Part shown: one piece after another, positions 49,580 through 62,500 of the stretch
Position numbering within the stretch: position 1 is the first letter of the stretch
Layout: each line of letters begins with the position of its first letter
Source of the DNA: Paramecium primaurelia
Lineage: Eukaryota; Ciliophora; Oligohymenophorea; Peniculida; Parameciidae
NCBI GenBank assembly: GCA_905182975.1
Contig: CAJJDM010000022.1
Span: 466,362-530,361 of the forward strand
Length of the DNA stretch: 64,000 bases
Direction of reading: 5' to 3'
Notes under the pieces: generated by a model
Told to the model about the DNA's origin: nothing
The model's input: the letters and a program-made list of their open reading frames with translations, nothing else
Database searches by the model: none
Made by a program: the position numbers and the translations under genes

Positions 49580-50320
49580 ATGATTTAATTAACTAAAGAA
49601 CATCTTCATGATTAAAATAAGAAGCTTACAGAAGAGAATTAAAGATTAGAATTGGTTGTCTATAGTCTACAACGATAATTATAAAATCTTGGCTCTTTTA
49701 TAGAAAGAGCAAAATTGTTATAAGAATAAGTGGATGAGCTTAATCAAGAATTGGGAAATGTTAGAAGGGACAATACTCAATTATAAGAGATTATATTCAC
49801 ATTATAATCTCAATTAAATTCAAACATGAAAACCTCTCATTTAGAAAAACAACTTAATGAATTGGAAGCCATTAAGAAAATCTAAGAAGAATAACTAAAT
49901 ATTCTTACAAAAGAAAATGCTAATCTATAGAAACTAGTGAAAGACTTCAATAATAAATAAATTTCTAATCTTCAATTATCTGCATCTAAACTAGTTGAAA
50001 TTGGAAATAAAATAGATTAAAAATTAAATGATTAATCTCATAGAAGAATGATAAGCAATCCTATATTATCAAGTCCTAAAGGAATATCTAAAGAAATATA
50101 TCAAAATTTAGTTCAGTAACTTTCTAACTAAAGCACCGAAGAAAAATCACTCTTTGCTTCTCAGTATTTATTGAAATTATATTAAAATAGGCCAAAAATC
50201 AAGCTTAAAGATTCGAATATGTTCTCTTAAACATCATAAAAAAATTCTAAATTATCAGGTTTTTAGGCTTTATAATTAGATTAGCCTCTGCCTTCGATTC
50301 CTAACCTTATTAAAAAATGA
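49580..50320 (+). CDS. Coiled-coil protein, possible C-terminal half of the preceding gene
   Basis: 246 residues from ATG 49580, in frame with the previous gene (45 nt after its TGA). It is a long coil: LTEENQRLELVVYSLQRQLQ, VDELNQELGNVRRDNTQLQE, LEKQLNELEAIKKIQEEQL. A Ser/Pro-rich tail follows (NPILSSPKGISKEIYQNLVQ). As an independent gene it would have only 42 bp for its promoter. More likely it belongs to the upstream coding sequence. Confidence 0.55.
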
Positions 50321-50970
50321 TTATAATAAATTTATCATAACATCATATTATTAATTTAAGATCTGAGAAACAATATAATAAGTGTATTACTCAAAATGAT
50401 ACTCAACAATGATGTAACTTACTTATATAATAATTCTAATTTTAGGTACTTTTTTATATATAAATAAACAAAAAATAATATTTTAGTTATTCCCTTTAAT
50501 CTTAAAATTCAAATAAAATGATATAATAATGACTTCTTCTATTTTTTCTAATATTATTTATTAAAATACTACTTAATAAGTTTATCATATTTTTCTCATT
50601 TATCAAAGAATAAACTTTAAATATATATATTATTAATGAAGATTTAAAGATATTCATAATACTCTTAATCATAAAATTAATAGATTACTTAATAATTATG
50701 AAAATATTTAACAGTAAAGATAAAAAGGCTTTGAAGAATTTATAATTTATATGATATAAATAAGTATTTACTCATTATTTTGATATTGGTCTTAAATTTC
50801 ATCTTCTTAATAATTTAAAATTAGTTTTTTTCAAGATTATAATTCAAAGAATGAAACTTGAATTTTTATTCATACATTCTTAAATACATATAAAATTAAT
50901 TCATTAATTTTAAAATCATTATCTGATACGATTAAATGTATTTTTCAATATTTTCTCTAAATTAAAAAAT
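50321..50970. other. AT-rich spacer, 650 bp
   Basis: Very low GC, no convincing frame or repeat. Contains the promoter of the TPR gene at its right end. Confidence 0.5.
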
Positions 50971-53161
50971 ATGCAAGCACCAAGCTTAACAAAATTGCCT
51001 AGTCAATAGAAAGTACCTAAGTATAGACCTGTAAGATTGTAAAATAAATTTAGTCCATCAATATAGACAATTTGATTGCCATTTGTACAGGGAAACTCAA
51101 GAATTGTCCAAATCACAAGAAAGCTCTTTATATTCGTGCATCAGCTTATATTAAGAAAGGAGAGTATTAAACAGCTATTTAAGATTGCAATAAGCTTCTT
51201 GAAACAGATGTAGATAACGTAGGCGGATATTATTTGAGAGGTATTAAAATTTGAAAATGAAGGATGTGCAAATGAAAAATTGGGTTAAATAGATTTAGCT
51301 ATTGAAGATTTTTCAAAAGTGCTTTCATTAGATGAAAATCATGTTAATGCAGCATTTGCTCGTGCTTCTTGTTTAAATTTGAAAGGAGATTTTGCTGGAG
51401 CAATTGAAGATTATACAAGAGCTTTAGAAAAAGATAATGCTAAATCTCTAAATCTATCTAATTCTATCAATAAGAGGTCTTTACTTAGGAATAGTTCTAT
51501 GAAGAAGGATGAACCATATCCTAAGACTGATGCATTTTAATTTACTACTAAAAAAAATAAGTATTAATAACCTGAAGAAGATGATTTGATGAATCCCCAG
51601 AATGACGAGGAATATTTATAAAATGACCAATCATAAATACAAAATTAACCTTAATAGACTAGCTTTATGAGTTAGAATCCTCTTTATACTAGTATTGATG
51701 CAAATGAATTGAATATACAAAGACCATCTCAAATAATTGATAAAGAGATATCATAACCTCTCTAATAATAATTAATATCAATGATACCAGAGAATATTAA
51801 AAATGATAATAAGAAAATCTCTGATTGGTTTCATTAATAAGGTTTTGATTCTAGAAAAAAAGAAGATTTTATAAAAGCAATAGAATTTTATACTATGGCT
51901 TTAATGTTTAATCCAAATCATTTTAAATCGATATTTAATAGAGGTATAACTTGAATTAATTCTTTGATTAGGCTTTGCTTTTGATAAACTAAGAATGTAT
52001 AATGATGCTATTAGTGACTATACTAAGGCTATTGAAATGGATTCAAAAAATGCTTATGCATATTATAATAGAGGAATTTCTTATGATAAAAAAGGCGATT
52101 ACAATTTAGCTATAAAAGATTTTGCAAAATCAATAGAAATTGATCCTTCAAAAGCAGATTTTTATCACAATAAAGGATTTGCAATGAAGAAAAAGAACTT
52201 AGTAAAAGAAGCAATTCTAGAATTTAATGAATGTATTCGTCTGGATAAAAATCATTTCAAAGCATATTATAATAGAGCAAATTGTTATGAAAAGTTAGGA
52301 GATTTTGATAAAGCATAATAAGATTATTTGATAGCTAATAATGTTGTTCCAAATAATCCAAATACTTTAACTCATATTGGTATATTAATGGATAGACAAT
52401 AAAAATTAGAAGATGCACTTAAATACTTTAATTCGTAATCAATTTAATTTCATTCTTAGTTCTCTAAAGATAGATTAGAATTATGCCCCTGCATATAATG
52501 GAAGAGGGTTAGTTTTTGATAAAATAGGAGAGTTTGAAAAAGCTTGTTAAGATTTTAATAAGGCAATAGAAATTGAACCTTAGAATCCTGTTTATATTCA
52601 TAATAGAGGATGTTGTAAGAGAAGCATGAATAAGTTTGAAGAGGCTTTGGAAGATTTTAAGAAAGCTTTATCTTTGGATTCAAAGAACCCTATTATATAT
52701 TCAAATATGGGGTTAGTTTTGAGAAAAATGGAAGACTATGAAACAGCTGTATATTGTTATTCACAAGAATTAATTTACTCTTAAGAGAATACTAGAACTT
52801 TAAATAACAGAGGATACTGTTTGGCCAAGTTGAGTTAGTTTGATGAAGCCATAGCTGATTATACTAAAGCTATAAAATTAGATCCTGTTAATATTCATGC
52901 AATTTATAACAGGGGAATTTGTAATGAGAGGATTGGTGAATTTCGTAAAGTAGAAAATATTTATATATATAGGCTATAGAGGATTTTACTTAAGTAATTC
53001 ATTTATAGAACGATTAAGGAGCTAATGCTTACTTCAACAGAGGGTGTTGCTATGATAAGTAATATTGATCTAAGTATACTAGTATTGGAGAAATGGATCT
53101 GGCTATAGCTGATTATTCCAAAGCCCTTGAAATTGATAATAAAACTAGTAAAGTCTCATGA
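50971..53161 (+). CDS. TPR-repeat protein
   Basis: 681 residues; introns 51031-51053, 51241-51262, 51944-51971, 52435-52459, 52950-52972, 53059-53082. Two TPR blocks are separated by a Gln/Asn-rich linker of about 130 residues. N-terminal block: ALYIRASAYIKKGEYQTAIQ, LGQIDLAIEDFSKVLSLDEN, AAFARASCLNLKGDFAGAIE. C-terminal block: about nine consecutive repeats such as AYYNRGISYDKKGDYNLAIK and IHNRGCCKRSMNKFEEALED, ending in IADYSKALEIDNKTSKVS. The repeats would form a superhelix for protein binding. No catalytic or membrane part; the partner is unknown. TPR proteins of this size are common in ciliary and chaperone complexes. Confidence 0.85.
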
Positions 53162-53538
53162 TAATTATTTATGTAAACCTTAAAATATTAATTAACTTAA
53201 TTAACTTAAAGATCAAAATATTCTTACTAACTAATTAGTTATGATTATAATGTATATAAATTATAGTGTTTCAATTTTTAAAACTTTCACACTTTAACTC
53301 AAGGATCAACTCAGCAAATAAAAGTTTAAAATAAATCATATAAACATTTCTTAGAGAAAAAAATATTTAATATTTTAATGAGGAATTGGAAACAAATATT
53401 ATTAGGTAATGAAATTAGACCTACTAATGATTAATATTTAATGTTAAAATATTATAAAATAATAAAATTTAATTAATAATGGCACAAAAGTAAACAAAAT
53501 AATATTTTACTAATTAATTATGTTATTTTATATCTTTA
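53162..53538. other. Convergent AT-rich spacer
   Basis: Between convergent stops; nothing recognised. Confidence 0.55.
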
Positions 53539-54596
53539 TCAATTTTATACTGCTCTGCCTTTAAAATGATCCATAGATTCGCTGACTCCGAACATTTCCA
53601 TCATATTATCATACACACATGTTGGGAAGAGTGCTTTCACCATAATTGCTAAATTAAGAATGATAGGCATTATCACAACAGTTTCGTCTTAAAGAATTGC
53701 ATTGACAATTCTTTATGATGCATAATCTAAACAATTAATTAAATAATTACTTTCAGATAATATTGGGAATAGAAGAGGAAATTTAGATTTAGCTCCATCA
53801 AACATTCCTGTATTGATGAAATATGGACAAATACAAGTAGTCTTAACTTTAGATTTTATAGCTCTTAATTCAAACCTAAGAGATTCATCAAAACCAACAG
53901 CCCCAAATTTAGAAGCACAATAATCAACTAATCCTCTAACTCCAACCCAACCTGCTATTGAAGCTATTGTAACAATATGACCATGATTATTATTAATCAT
54001 TTTTTCTAATACTTCTCTGACAGTCCAATGATGTGCAGTTGTATTTATATTGATTGTTCTAGAAATACCAGCTTCTGAATTATTAAGAATTTGCTTTCCA
54101 CTCACAACTCCTGCATTATTAATCAAAATATCTATGTTCTTTTTATGATAATCAATGCACTCTTAAATTGCATTTTTAACAGATTATGGATCACTAACAT
54201 CACAATAAACTCCGAATGCAATTTTTTCACCATATATCTTATTTATTTCTTCAACAACTTTTTATAAAGCTTCTGAATTCACATCAACAATTGATATCTT
54301 TGTATATATAAAATTAAATACTTTTGCTCCTAATTTAGCAAATCTTATTGCCATATTTCTTCCAATACCACTTGCTCCTCCTGTAATAAATATATGTTCA
54401 TTAGTTACACTCTTCTTCTTTAACCATCTTACAATAAATTAAAAAATTACCCATTATATTTTCTAATCTGATATTGAAGATAGAGCAATCCAAAACTCAA
54501 AGCTACCACTTATGCCATTCCATTCTTTCCTCTCTTTGTATAGAAAACCCTCAAGAAATCTTATGCTTTTCTGAAATATGGTTGTAATTTATCCAT
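53539..54596 (-). CDS. Membrane short-chain dehydrogenase/reductase (RDH10/17-beta-HSD11-like)
   Basis: 336 residues; introns 54428-54450 and 54298-54321. An N-terminal membrane segment (MAQVVALSFGLLYLQYQI) precedes the Rossmann fold. The cofactor motif is TGGASGIGRN, then NNAGVVSG, VTIASIAGWVG and the catalytic YCASK. ICPYFINTGMFDGAKSK and the C-terminal MDHFKGR are characteristic of the SDR16C group (RDH10, HSD17B11/13), which oxidise retinol- or steroid-like alcohols on the ER or lipid droplets. All catalytic residues are present. The substrate in a ciliate is unknown. Downstream of the E1-beta gene by 22 bp. Confidence 0.88.
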
Positions 54597-54618
54597 TTAA
54601 GATAATTATTTATTCTTA

Positions 54619-55789
54619 TCAATAATTTACACTCTGTTTTATTGCCTCATAAATTTTAAATTTGTCTGGCAAATAAATTGGTTCATGAACTAATGGAAAT
54701 GGTGTATCATAGCCTGCAACTCTTTTTATTGGTGCTTCCAAATGCAAGAAGCACTTTTCTTAGATAAAGGCACTTAATTCAGCTCCCATACCACATGTTT
54801 AAGGAGCTTCATGTGTTATTATGCATCTATTTCATCTATCAATTCAATACCTTCCAGTCTTTTTCACTGAATCAACTAGAGTCTATCCATCATATGGATA
54901 TATTGTTTATAAATCAATTATTTCACAACTTACTCCATCCTTTTCTGCCAATTTAGATGCTTCTTTCAATACTCTTATTGATGTGCCATATCCAATCAAT
55001 GTAATATGCTTTCCTTATTGAACTACTTCAGCTTTAGACAATTCCAACTAAAATTTCATTCCATTTTATATACCTCATAATCATCCAAAGGAACTTCGTC
55101 CTCAGCATTTCGATATAAGGCTTTAGGCTCAAAAAAAATGACTGGATTTTTATCTCTTATAGATGCAAGTAATAATCCTTTTGCTTATATTGGATCTCTT
55201 GGTACTACTACTTTGAGTCCTGGAGTATGAGCAAAGTATGCTTCTGGAGATTGTGAATGATATAATGCACTAAATTATACTTTCTATTCTTACCCATGTC
55301 CTACAGCACCCCAAGTGGATCTTATTGTTAAACTTCCACAATTGAATTGATTTCCTGATCTATATCTAAATTTGGCTGCCTCGTTGACTATCTAATCAAA
55401 GGCTGGGAATATGTAATCACCAAACTAGATTTCTGCTATTGCTGTGTATCCCACACTTGCCAATCCTATTCCAAAAGCACCGATTCCCTAATAATTTCTA
55501 TTTATTCATACTTGCTCACATAATGGAGTATTGAATACTCTATCAGTACCGTACTTTTCATTTAAACCCTATGAGCATCTAAAAACACCTCCAAATTTAA
55601 CATCTTCTCCAAATAATAATGCCCTTTCTTATATTATATGACGTACTTTGGATTTGCTCCTAATTCTATATCAAGTGCATTGTTTATTGCTTAAAACAGG
55701 TTCATTTTCTACCTGTTTGTGCTTGTAATATCTGAAGCAAATCTATGCTTTGTTGAGCCAAATCGATACACTCTTCTCAATAATTACAT
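54619..55789 (-). CDS. BCKDHB: Branched-chain 2-oxoacid dehydrogenase E1 beta subunit
   Basis: 349 residues; introns 55624-55646, 55488-55511, 55270-55293, 55048-55073, 54827-54850. Part of the mitochondrial complex that decarboxylates the oxoacids of Leu, Ile and Val. MQLLRRVYRFGSTKHRFAS is a presequence. Then MNLFQAINNALDIELGANPK, ALLFGEDVKFGGVFRCS, GIGAFGIGLASVGYTAIAEI, the GHGALYHSQSPEA loop after intron removal, and KRVAGYDTPFPLVHE at the end. The match to BCKDHB over pyruvate dehydrogenase E1-beta rests on MNLFQA and FGGVFRC. The matching alpha subunit is not in the window. Confidence 0.93.
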
Positions 55790-56566
55790 TTATTTATTCA
55801 ATTGCTTATGTAATTTCAATTTTATTTTGTGATAAGATTGCCTGAATTAAAATAATGAATGGAGAAAAAAATTAAGACTTTGAAATCTCTTAATTCGATT
55901 GCAAATTTTCAGAAAAAGTCAAAAAATTTATCATCTTTTTAAAATTAAATCATAAATTTTATTAGTTTAGAATACGACTACTTTTATACATTCAAGCATA
56001 ATGTGAAAATATTTTACTTTTTATTAAAAGATTAATTAACATCACCTTTTATATTATATATTAATAAATAGTGCCGAATTTGTTAATTATTCTTTTGGAT
56101 TAATTTAGAAATATCATAAGTATAAATCTAAAAACATCTATCAATTTTTAATATTTTTAATTTCTAAAATTAAATATTTAGTTTAAGTTTTATTTTGTTT
56201 ATTCAATATAAGACTACCTTATATATTAGTTGCAGCAATAGTTATTCAAAACTAAAATTTGCATATTGGAATTTTAGGAGATAAATTTAGATTTTTTATA
56301 TCAACTTATGTTTTGTTTAAGTAATATTGGTAAATCTAGGCACATTATTTGTAATTAAATAAAATTAATATTTATTTATATTTAATAAGGATAGTCAGAC
56401 TGATTGAATATAATAAATTATATATAATGAATAGGATTTAAGTGAATTTCTTGATTTTATAAAGTAATTTTAGTAAAATCATTTAAATAGCCATAATATT
56501 GAATTATTGATAGAAGGACTCATTTTAAGATGATATAAAGATTTAAAGTTCAAAAATAAAGGCTCC
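55790..56566. other. AT-rich region with remnant 5' coding sequence of the next gene
   Basis: Mostly AT-rich spacer. From about 56437 to 56530 one frame reads DLSEFLDFIKQFQQNHLNSH and on to LLIEGLILR, typical of the N-terminus of the following family, but it meets TGA at 56531 and has no ATG ahead of it. So this end is either damaged, mis-sequenced, or differently spliced. Confidence 0.5.
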
Positions 56567-59500
56567 ATGCGGTTTCAAGACAAAATTTATTATAGTCTAT
56601 TTATATTACTTATTGGGATTGATTTTTAATAATACAATATGTAATTTTTTTCAAAATTAACATAATATTTTATCACTATTGGATCAAACACGGAAAGAAG
56701 AGTGATGTATATTGATTATGGCAATATGACGATGATTATTTATTACTTTATTTAACTTATTGGATATATATACAGCCAATTTGAAAGCAAATCGATTAAA
56801 TATTATGAAAATGACTATTTAGCCTAAATTAGTTAGTTATCATCAATTCCTTTTATGCTAATTATCATACATTATGATCCATTAACTATTTTTGCTTATT
56901 ACAGTGTATTTATTACCATAAGTGCTATTTTTCTAATTTCCTTACTATAAATATTGTTGAAGGTATCATAACTAATAATCAATAGCCACTACATTTCAAT
57001 TCCCCAATTAATAAATTCATCAAATTTTACTTTCAGAATTTTTAATGGTTTTTTTTGACTCCATTTAATGAATGCATGGTTGGAGTAATCACTTGTGGAA
57101 GATAATCATATCTAGCTCAACATTCAATAATTAAGCCCTCTGAATGCTTTTCGACTATATCCCCCCATTATTTGATAATTAGTTTTACTGGAATGATAAT
57201 GATTTCATTTTCAGGAATTCTTTCTGTATATTGTTTTAGAAACTATGAATTTTTATAAAGAGGATTGTTAAGAAAATTCTCAAGCTTAAATTTTGTAACA
57301 ATCTTTTTGCATTAGCTACTAATAATTTTATCATTTTGGAAATTGATGTACTCCGATTATTATATTATTATTCATGCTTGCTATAATTTGATTATGTTGT
57401 GTATTTTAATTGATTTAGTGACTAATATTCCTTTTGGATTCACAAATGAAACAGTATTCTACTCAAAAATATTATTCAGTTCTTTATTTTTTGGAATTTT
57501 GATAACTATATGGATTTTTACGAACAAAGATGATGGCATAATATTCTTAACATACTCCATTTTTTTACCAGTAAATTATAATAATTTTATAGATAATTTT
57601 TGCAGCTAATTCTGCTGTTTTTAGTAATTATTTTGAATAATAGAGTTTGAAATTTTGTGAATTTATCAATTATCCTTTAAGTGAATAGCCCTTAGAATAT
57701 TTACTCTTGCTCTCTCACCCTTTAACAATGACACAAACTAGTATTTGCTAAGCTTTAAAGTATTTAAATATTCATTGTAATAATTGTGAAGATTTAAAAT
57801 GTCCATGCAATTAAGACTTATCTAAATTTGTTTTATCGAATGGGCCTTTTGATAATGAGAAACTTTATATATGGATACAATATTAATTTTAAAAATTAAT
57901 AAAAATATCAATGAGAAAGTAGTATTCAATGGAAAATTTTGAATAATTAACAATAAAGTTTTCTACATTTTTGTAAAAATATCGAGAAAATTCATATTTA
58001 TCTTATAAAAGCATTTAGGATATTGTTATAAATTTTAATAGAACTTAAAAGAATAATAAATAATATCCTTTATTTTTTATGAATTTAACTAAAAAAATTT
58101 AATCTGATACAAAAAAGGAATTAGAACAATTAAATCGTTCTAAATTTATGGTTACAAAAATGGAATTTAAAACATTAACAGATTTAAATTTATTCTTTTT
58201 TTATGAAAATGATTTGATGATAAATATTAAATAATAAGTANATTTAGCCTAAATTAGTTAGTTATCATCAATTCCTTTTATGCTAATTATCATACATTAT
58301 GATCCATTAACTATTTTTGCTTATTACAGTGTATTTATTACCATAAGTGCTATTTTTCTAATTTCCTTACTATAAATATTGTTGAAGGTATCATAACTAA
58401 TAATCAATAGCCACTACATTTCAATTCCCCAATTAATAAATTCATCAAATTTTACTTTCAGAATTTTTAATGGTTTTTTTTGACTCCATTTAATGAATGC
58501 ATGGTTGGAGTAATCACTTGTGGAAGATAATCATATCTAGCTCAACATTCAATAATTAAGCCCTCTGAATGCTTTTCGACTATATCCCCCCATTATTTGA
58601 TAATTAGTTTTACTGGAATGATAATGATTTCATTTTCAGGAATTCTTTCTGTATATTGTTTTAGAAACTATGAATTTTTATAAAGAGGATTGTTAAGAAA
58701 ATTCTCAAGCTTAAATTTTGTAACAATCTTTTTGCATTAGCTACTAATAATTTTATCATTTTGGAAATTGATGTACTCCGATTATTATATTATTATTCAT
58801 GCTTGCTATAATTTGATTATGTTGTGTATTTTAATTGATTTAGTGACTAATATTCCTTTTGGATTCACAAATGAAACAGTATTCTACTCAAAAATATTAT
58901 TCAGTTCTTTATTTTTTGGAATTTTGATAACTATATGGATTTTTACGAACAAAGATGATGGCATAATATTCTTAACATACTCCATTTTTTTACCAGTAAA
59001 TTATAATAATTTTATAGATAATTTTTGCAGCTAATTCTGCTGTTTTTAGTAATTATTTTGAATAATAGAGTTTGAAATTTTGTGAATTTATCAATTATCC
59101 TTTAAGTGAATAGCCCTTAGAATATTTACTCTTGCTCTCTCACCCTTTAACAATGACACAAACTAGTATTTGCTAAGCTTTAAAGTATTTAAATATTCAT
59201 TGTAATAATTGTGAAGATTTAAAATGTCCATGCAATTAAGACTTATCTAAATTTGTTTTATCGAATGGGCCTTTTGATAATGAGAAACTTTATATATGGA
59301 TACAATATTAATTTTAAAAATTAATAAAAATATCAATGAGAAAGTAGTATTCAATGGAAAATTTTGAATAATTAACAATAAAGTTTTCTACATTTTTGTA
59401 AAAATATCGAGAAAATTCATATTTATCTTATAAAAGCATTTAGGATATTGTTATAAATTTTAATAGAACTTAAAAGAATAATAAATAATATCCTTTATTT

Positions 59501-62500
59501 TTTATGAATTTAACTAAAAAAATTTAATCTGATACAAAAAAGGAATTAGAACAATTAAATCGTTCTAAATTTATGGTTACAAAAATGGAATTTAAAACAT
59601 TAACAGATTTAAATTTATTCTTTTTTTATGAAAATGATTTGATGATAAATATTAAATAATAAGTATATTATTGTAAAGAATTTTGGATACAGTATCAAAA
59701 TGGTACTCTTAAAGATTTTAATGCTTTACTTATATAATCTAAGAAAATATTAAATTAAATAGAGAAAGTTTAATAAATTTATAGAATTTTCTAATAAAAA
59801 AGAGAAGATTCAGAATATGAAAATATTTTAACTTTTAGAATTAATTTATTAATATCTATAAGTTGTTTAGATGATTTAAATACTTAATTAAAAATAGCTG
59901 ATAAATTATAAGCTATTTAAAAAGAATCATTATTTACATCAAAATAATAATTTCATATATTAAAATATATTAATAGTGAAGCTATTTCTGTAGCATCTTT
60001 GATATCTTTTTAATCATTTGGTATGATTGATTTAAAGATATCAAATAATTTTATATCATTTTTTGGATATGATCATAATGATTAAATAACATAAATTGAT
60101 TAATTATTACCAATATAAATAGGATAAATTCATGATGGATTGGTTGAAAAATTTTTAATGGTAGGATAAAGTTCTAAAATATATAATACTCAAGAATCTT
60201 TTATAAAAAATAAAGATAATTTTATTGAAAATATTACAATGTGTTTAACTATCTCATTACCATTATAAGCTGATATTCATTATTTTTTCATTCTATCACA
60301 TTTATTAAAATAACATACTTTAGAAAAAAAAAATCAAGATATTTATGAAAAAGGGTATTTATTAGTTGATGTTAACTTTTATGTTTTTGGAATAAGTGAA
60401 AATATTTTTAAAAAGATTACTTAATTTTCATAAAATGATATAATCAATTTAGATTAAATTTAATAAAAATTGACATTATTTTAATTGATTCCTGATCTTT
60501 TTTCAAAAATGCAAGAATACTATAAAATAAAATAGCTTTAAAATTCAAATCTAGCAAATCATGAAGTATTGTTTTATAAACATGGTGGATCATTTCATAT
60601 TCCAAATAAATAATTTATAGATAATTATTAATAGAAAACAAAAAATAAGAATATTAATAATATATTAACTAATAAAATAATTAATAATAATCTAATTGAA
60701 ATTGAAAAATCATCTAATTTTTCAAATATCAGTTAATGTTAATTTTCTATAGAATATTCTGTTGTTTAGAATTTATTAAATCCTCTAATAAATGGAATTA
60801 TGTCTGATTTTTTATATTACAAAATAGAAATTGAATTTCAAGATGATTCAAATAATAGTAAATCAACATTTCAAATTTTGCCATCTTATTAAGATATCAA
60901 AAAAGAATAAATTAATTCTAAAAATAAATCTCCAAATTAAAGTTAAGTTATGTTACAATCATATGAATCAGAAGATGATGGATTTTTAAATTACCAATAA
61001 GTGATTGCGTCATCCACAACAACATAAAGGAACAACAAAAATGACCTTTTTTATTAAGCAAATCTCTTGAACAATTTAATAAGTGATAAAAAAATACCTA
61101 AACCAATTCTAAGTTTGATTCTGCTTTTCATCAGCTAAATTTTCATGCTTCTTACTTTGATTACTTTTATTGCTATGTTCTTTTCCTAAAAGTCAATTTT
61201 ACAATCTAATTGCGTTAGAATAGCTACAATAGATTTAGACTTTTTAGATGGTTATTCTTAAATGATGTCAGGGTCTAGACATGTAATTTATTTTCGTGAT
61301 TTTTATTAAAATATTTCTGATTAAAAGTTGATGATTGATAAGAATGATATAGAATTTAGTCTTAATAATAAATTATTAATATCTTGGAATCATATTAATC
61401 TTGGGATTACAAGATTAATTAATATTTATAAAATACATAGTCAAACCTTAAATTAAGGTTCTGAAGATGATTTAAACATTTCAATTATTAATAGTGATTT
61501 AAAAAGTAAAATTGTTTAATAAGTTAAAGATTAATCTACTTATTATTAATTAATGTTTTAAATATTTTTTATGTCAAAATAAACATTCACTTAAAATTTG
61601 TCAAACTTTTTATAAAATTCTACTGATCCTTATACTACTTAAATTAGTAGATCTTTAGTTTATTATAATTATTTTGATGTAAGTTAATTAGTTTAAGCAA
61701 AGTTAGAATCTTGCAAAAGTTATAATTATTATATTAATGAATATATTGATAGGATAACATCATATTTCTTTATAGGTTTGTACTTAACAATTTCATTAAT
61801 TGCTATTATTTAATTTATTTTTTATTTTTAAATAAAAAGATAAATTAGTTTTTATTTAAAATTGTTTATTTAAATAGATGGTTAAGATTCAAATAAATGT
61901 ATATAAAAATTTGATAATATTTATAAAATCTTAAATAATTAATCAATTGTTTTAAGTAAGAAAAATTATGAGAAAATTATAGCTCAACCATCTGTTTAAT
62001 ATGATAATCTTAGAACTTTAAATTGTAATAATTAATTAAATTTTATTCAACCTTAAAAGTCTAAAGAAAAGTAAATTAGAATTGATAATCATATTTCTTA
62101 TTTTTATCATATATTTGCTCTAGTTTTAATATTCTTAATACCTATTGTATATGCATTAGCTTACTAATTATATTATAACTTGATTTCAGTTAATGTTACT
62201 CCAATAAATGATTAAGCTATTTAAGCATAATAAATGAGATTAAAATTTATAACAACTATCAATAGATATGATTAATTTTTAATCAAATCTTATTTTGAAT
62301 CTTATTGTAAATTATCATAATTAAATTCTTCATTTAAATGTTTTGCCAATAATATTTATTCAGACAATCAAATTTTATAATAATTAGATATGAATGAAAC
62401 AATAATTTAAGAAGAATTAACTACTTTTTAATAATTAGATTTTTCTAATTTTTTCTTTAATTCAATAAATTCAAATTAATTTAATTCATAAGAAAAATAA

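Noticed and set aside
56817..59665. Genuine tandem duplication of membrane segments
   Set aside because: No difference seen between the copies and an N at the join point to an assembly artefact.
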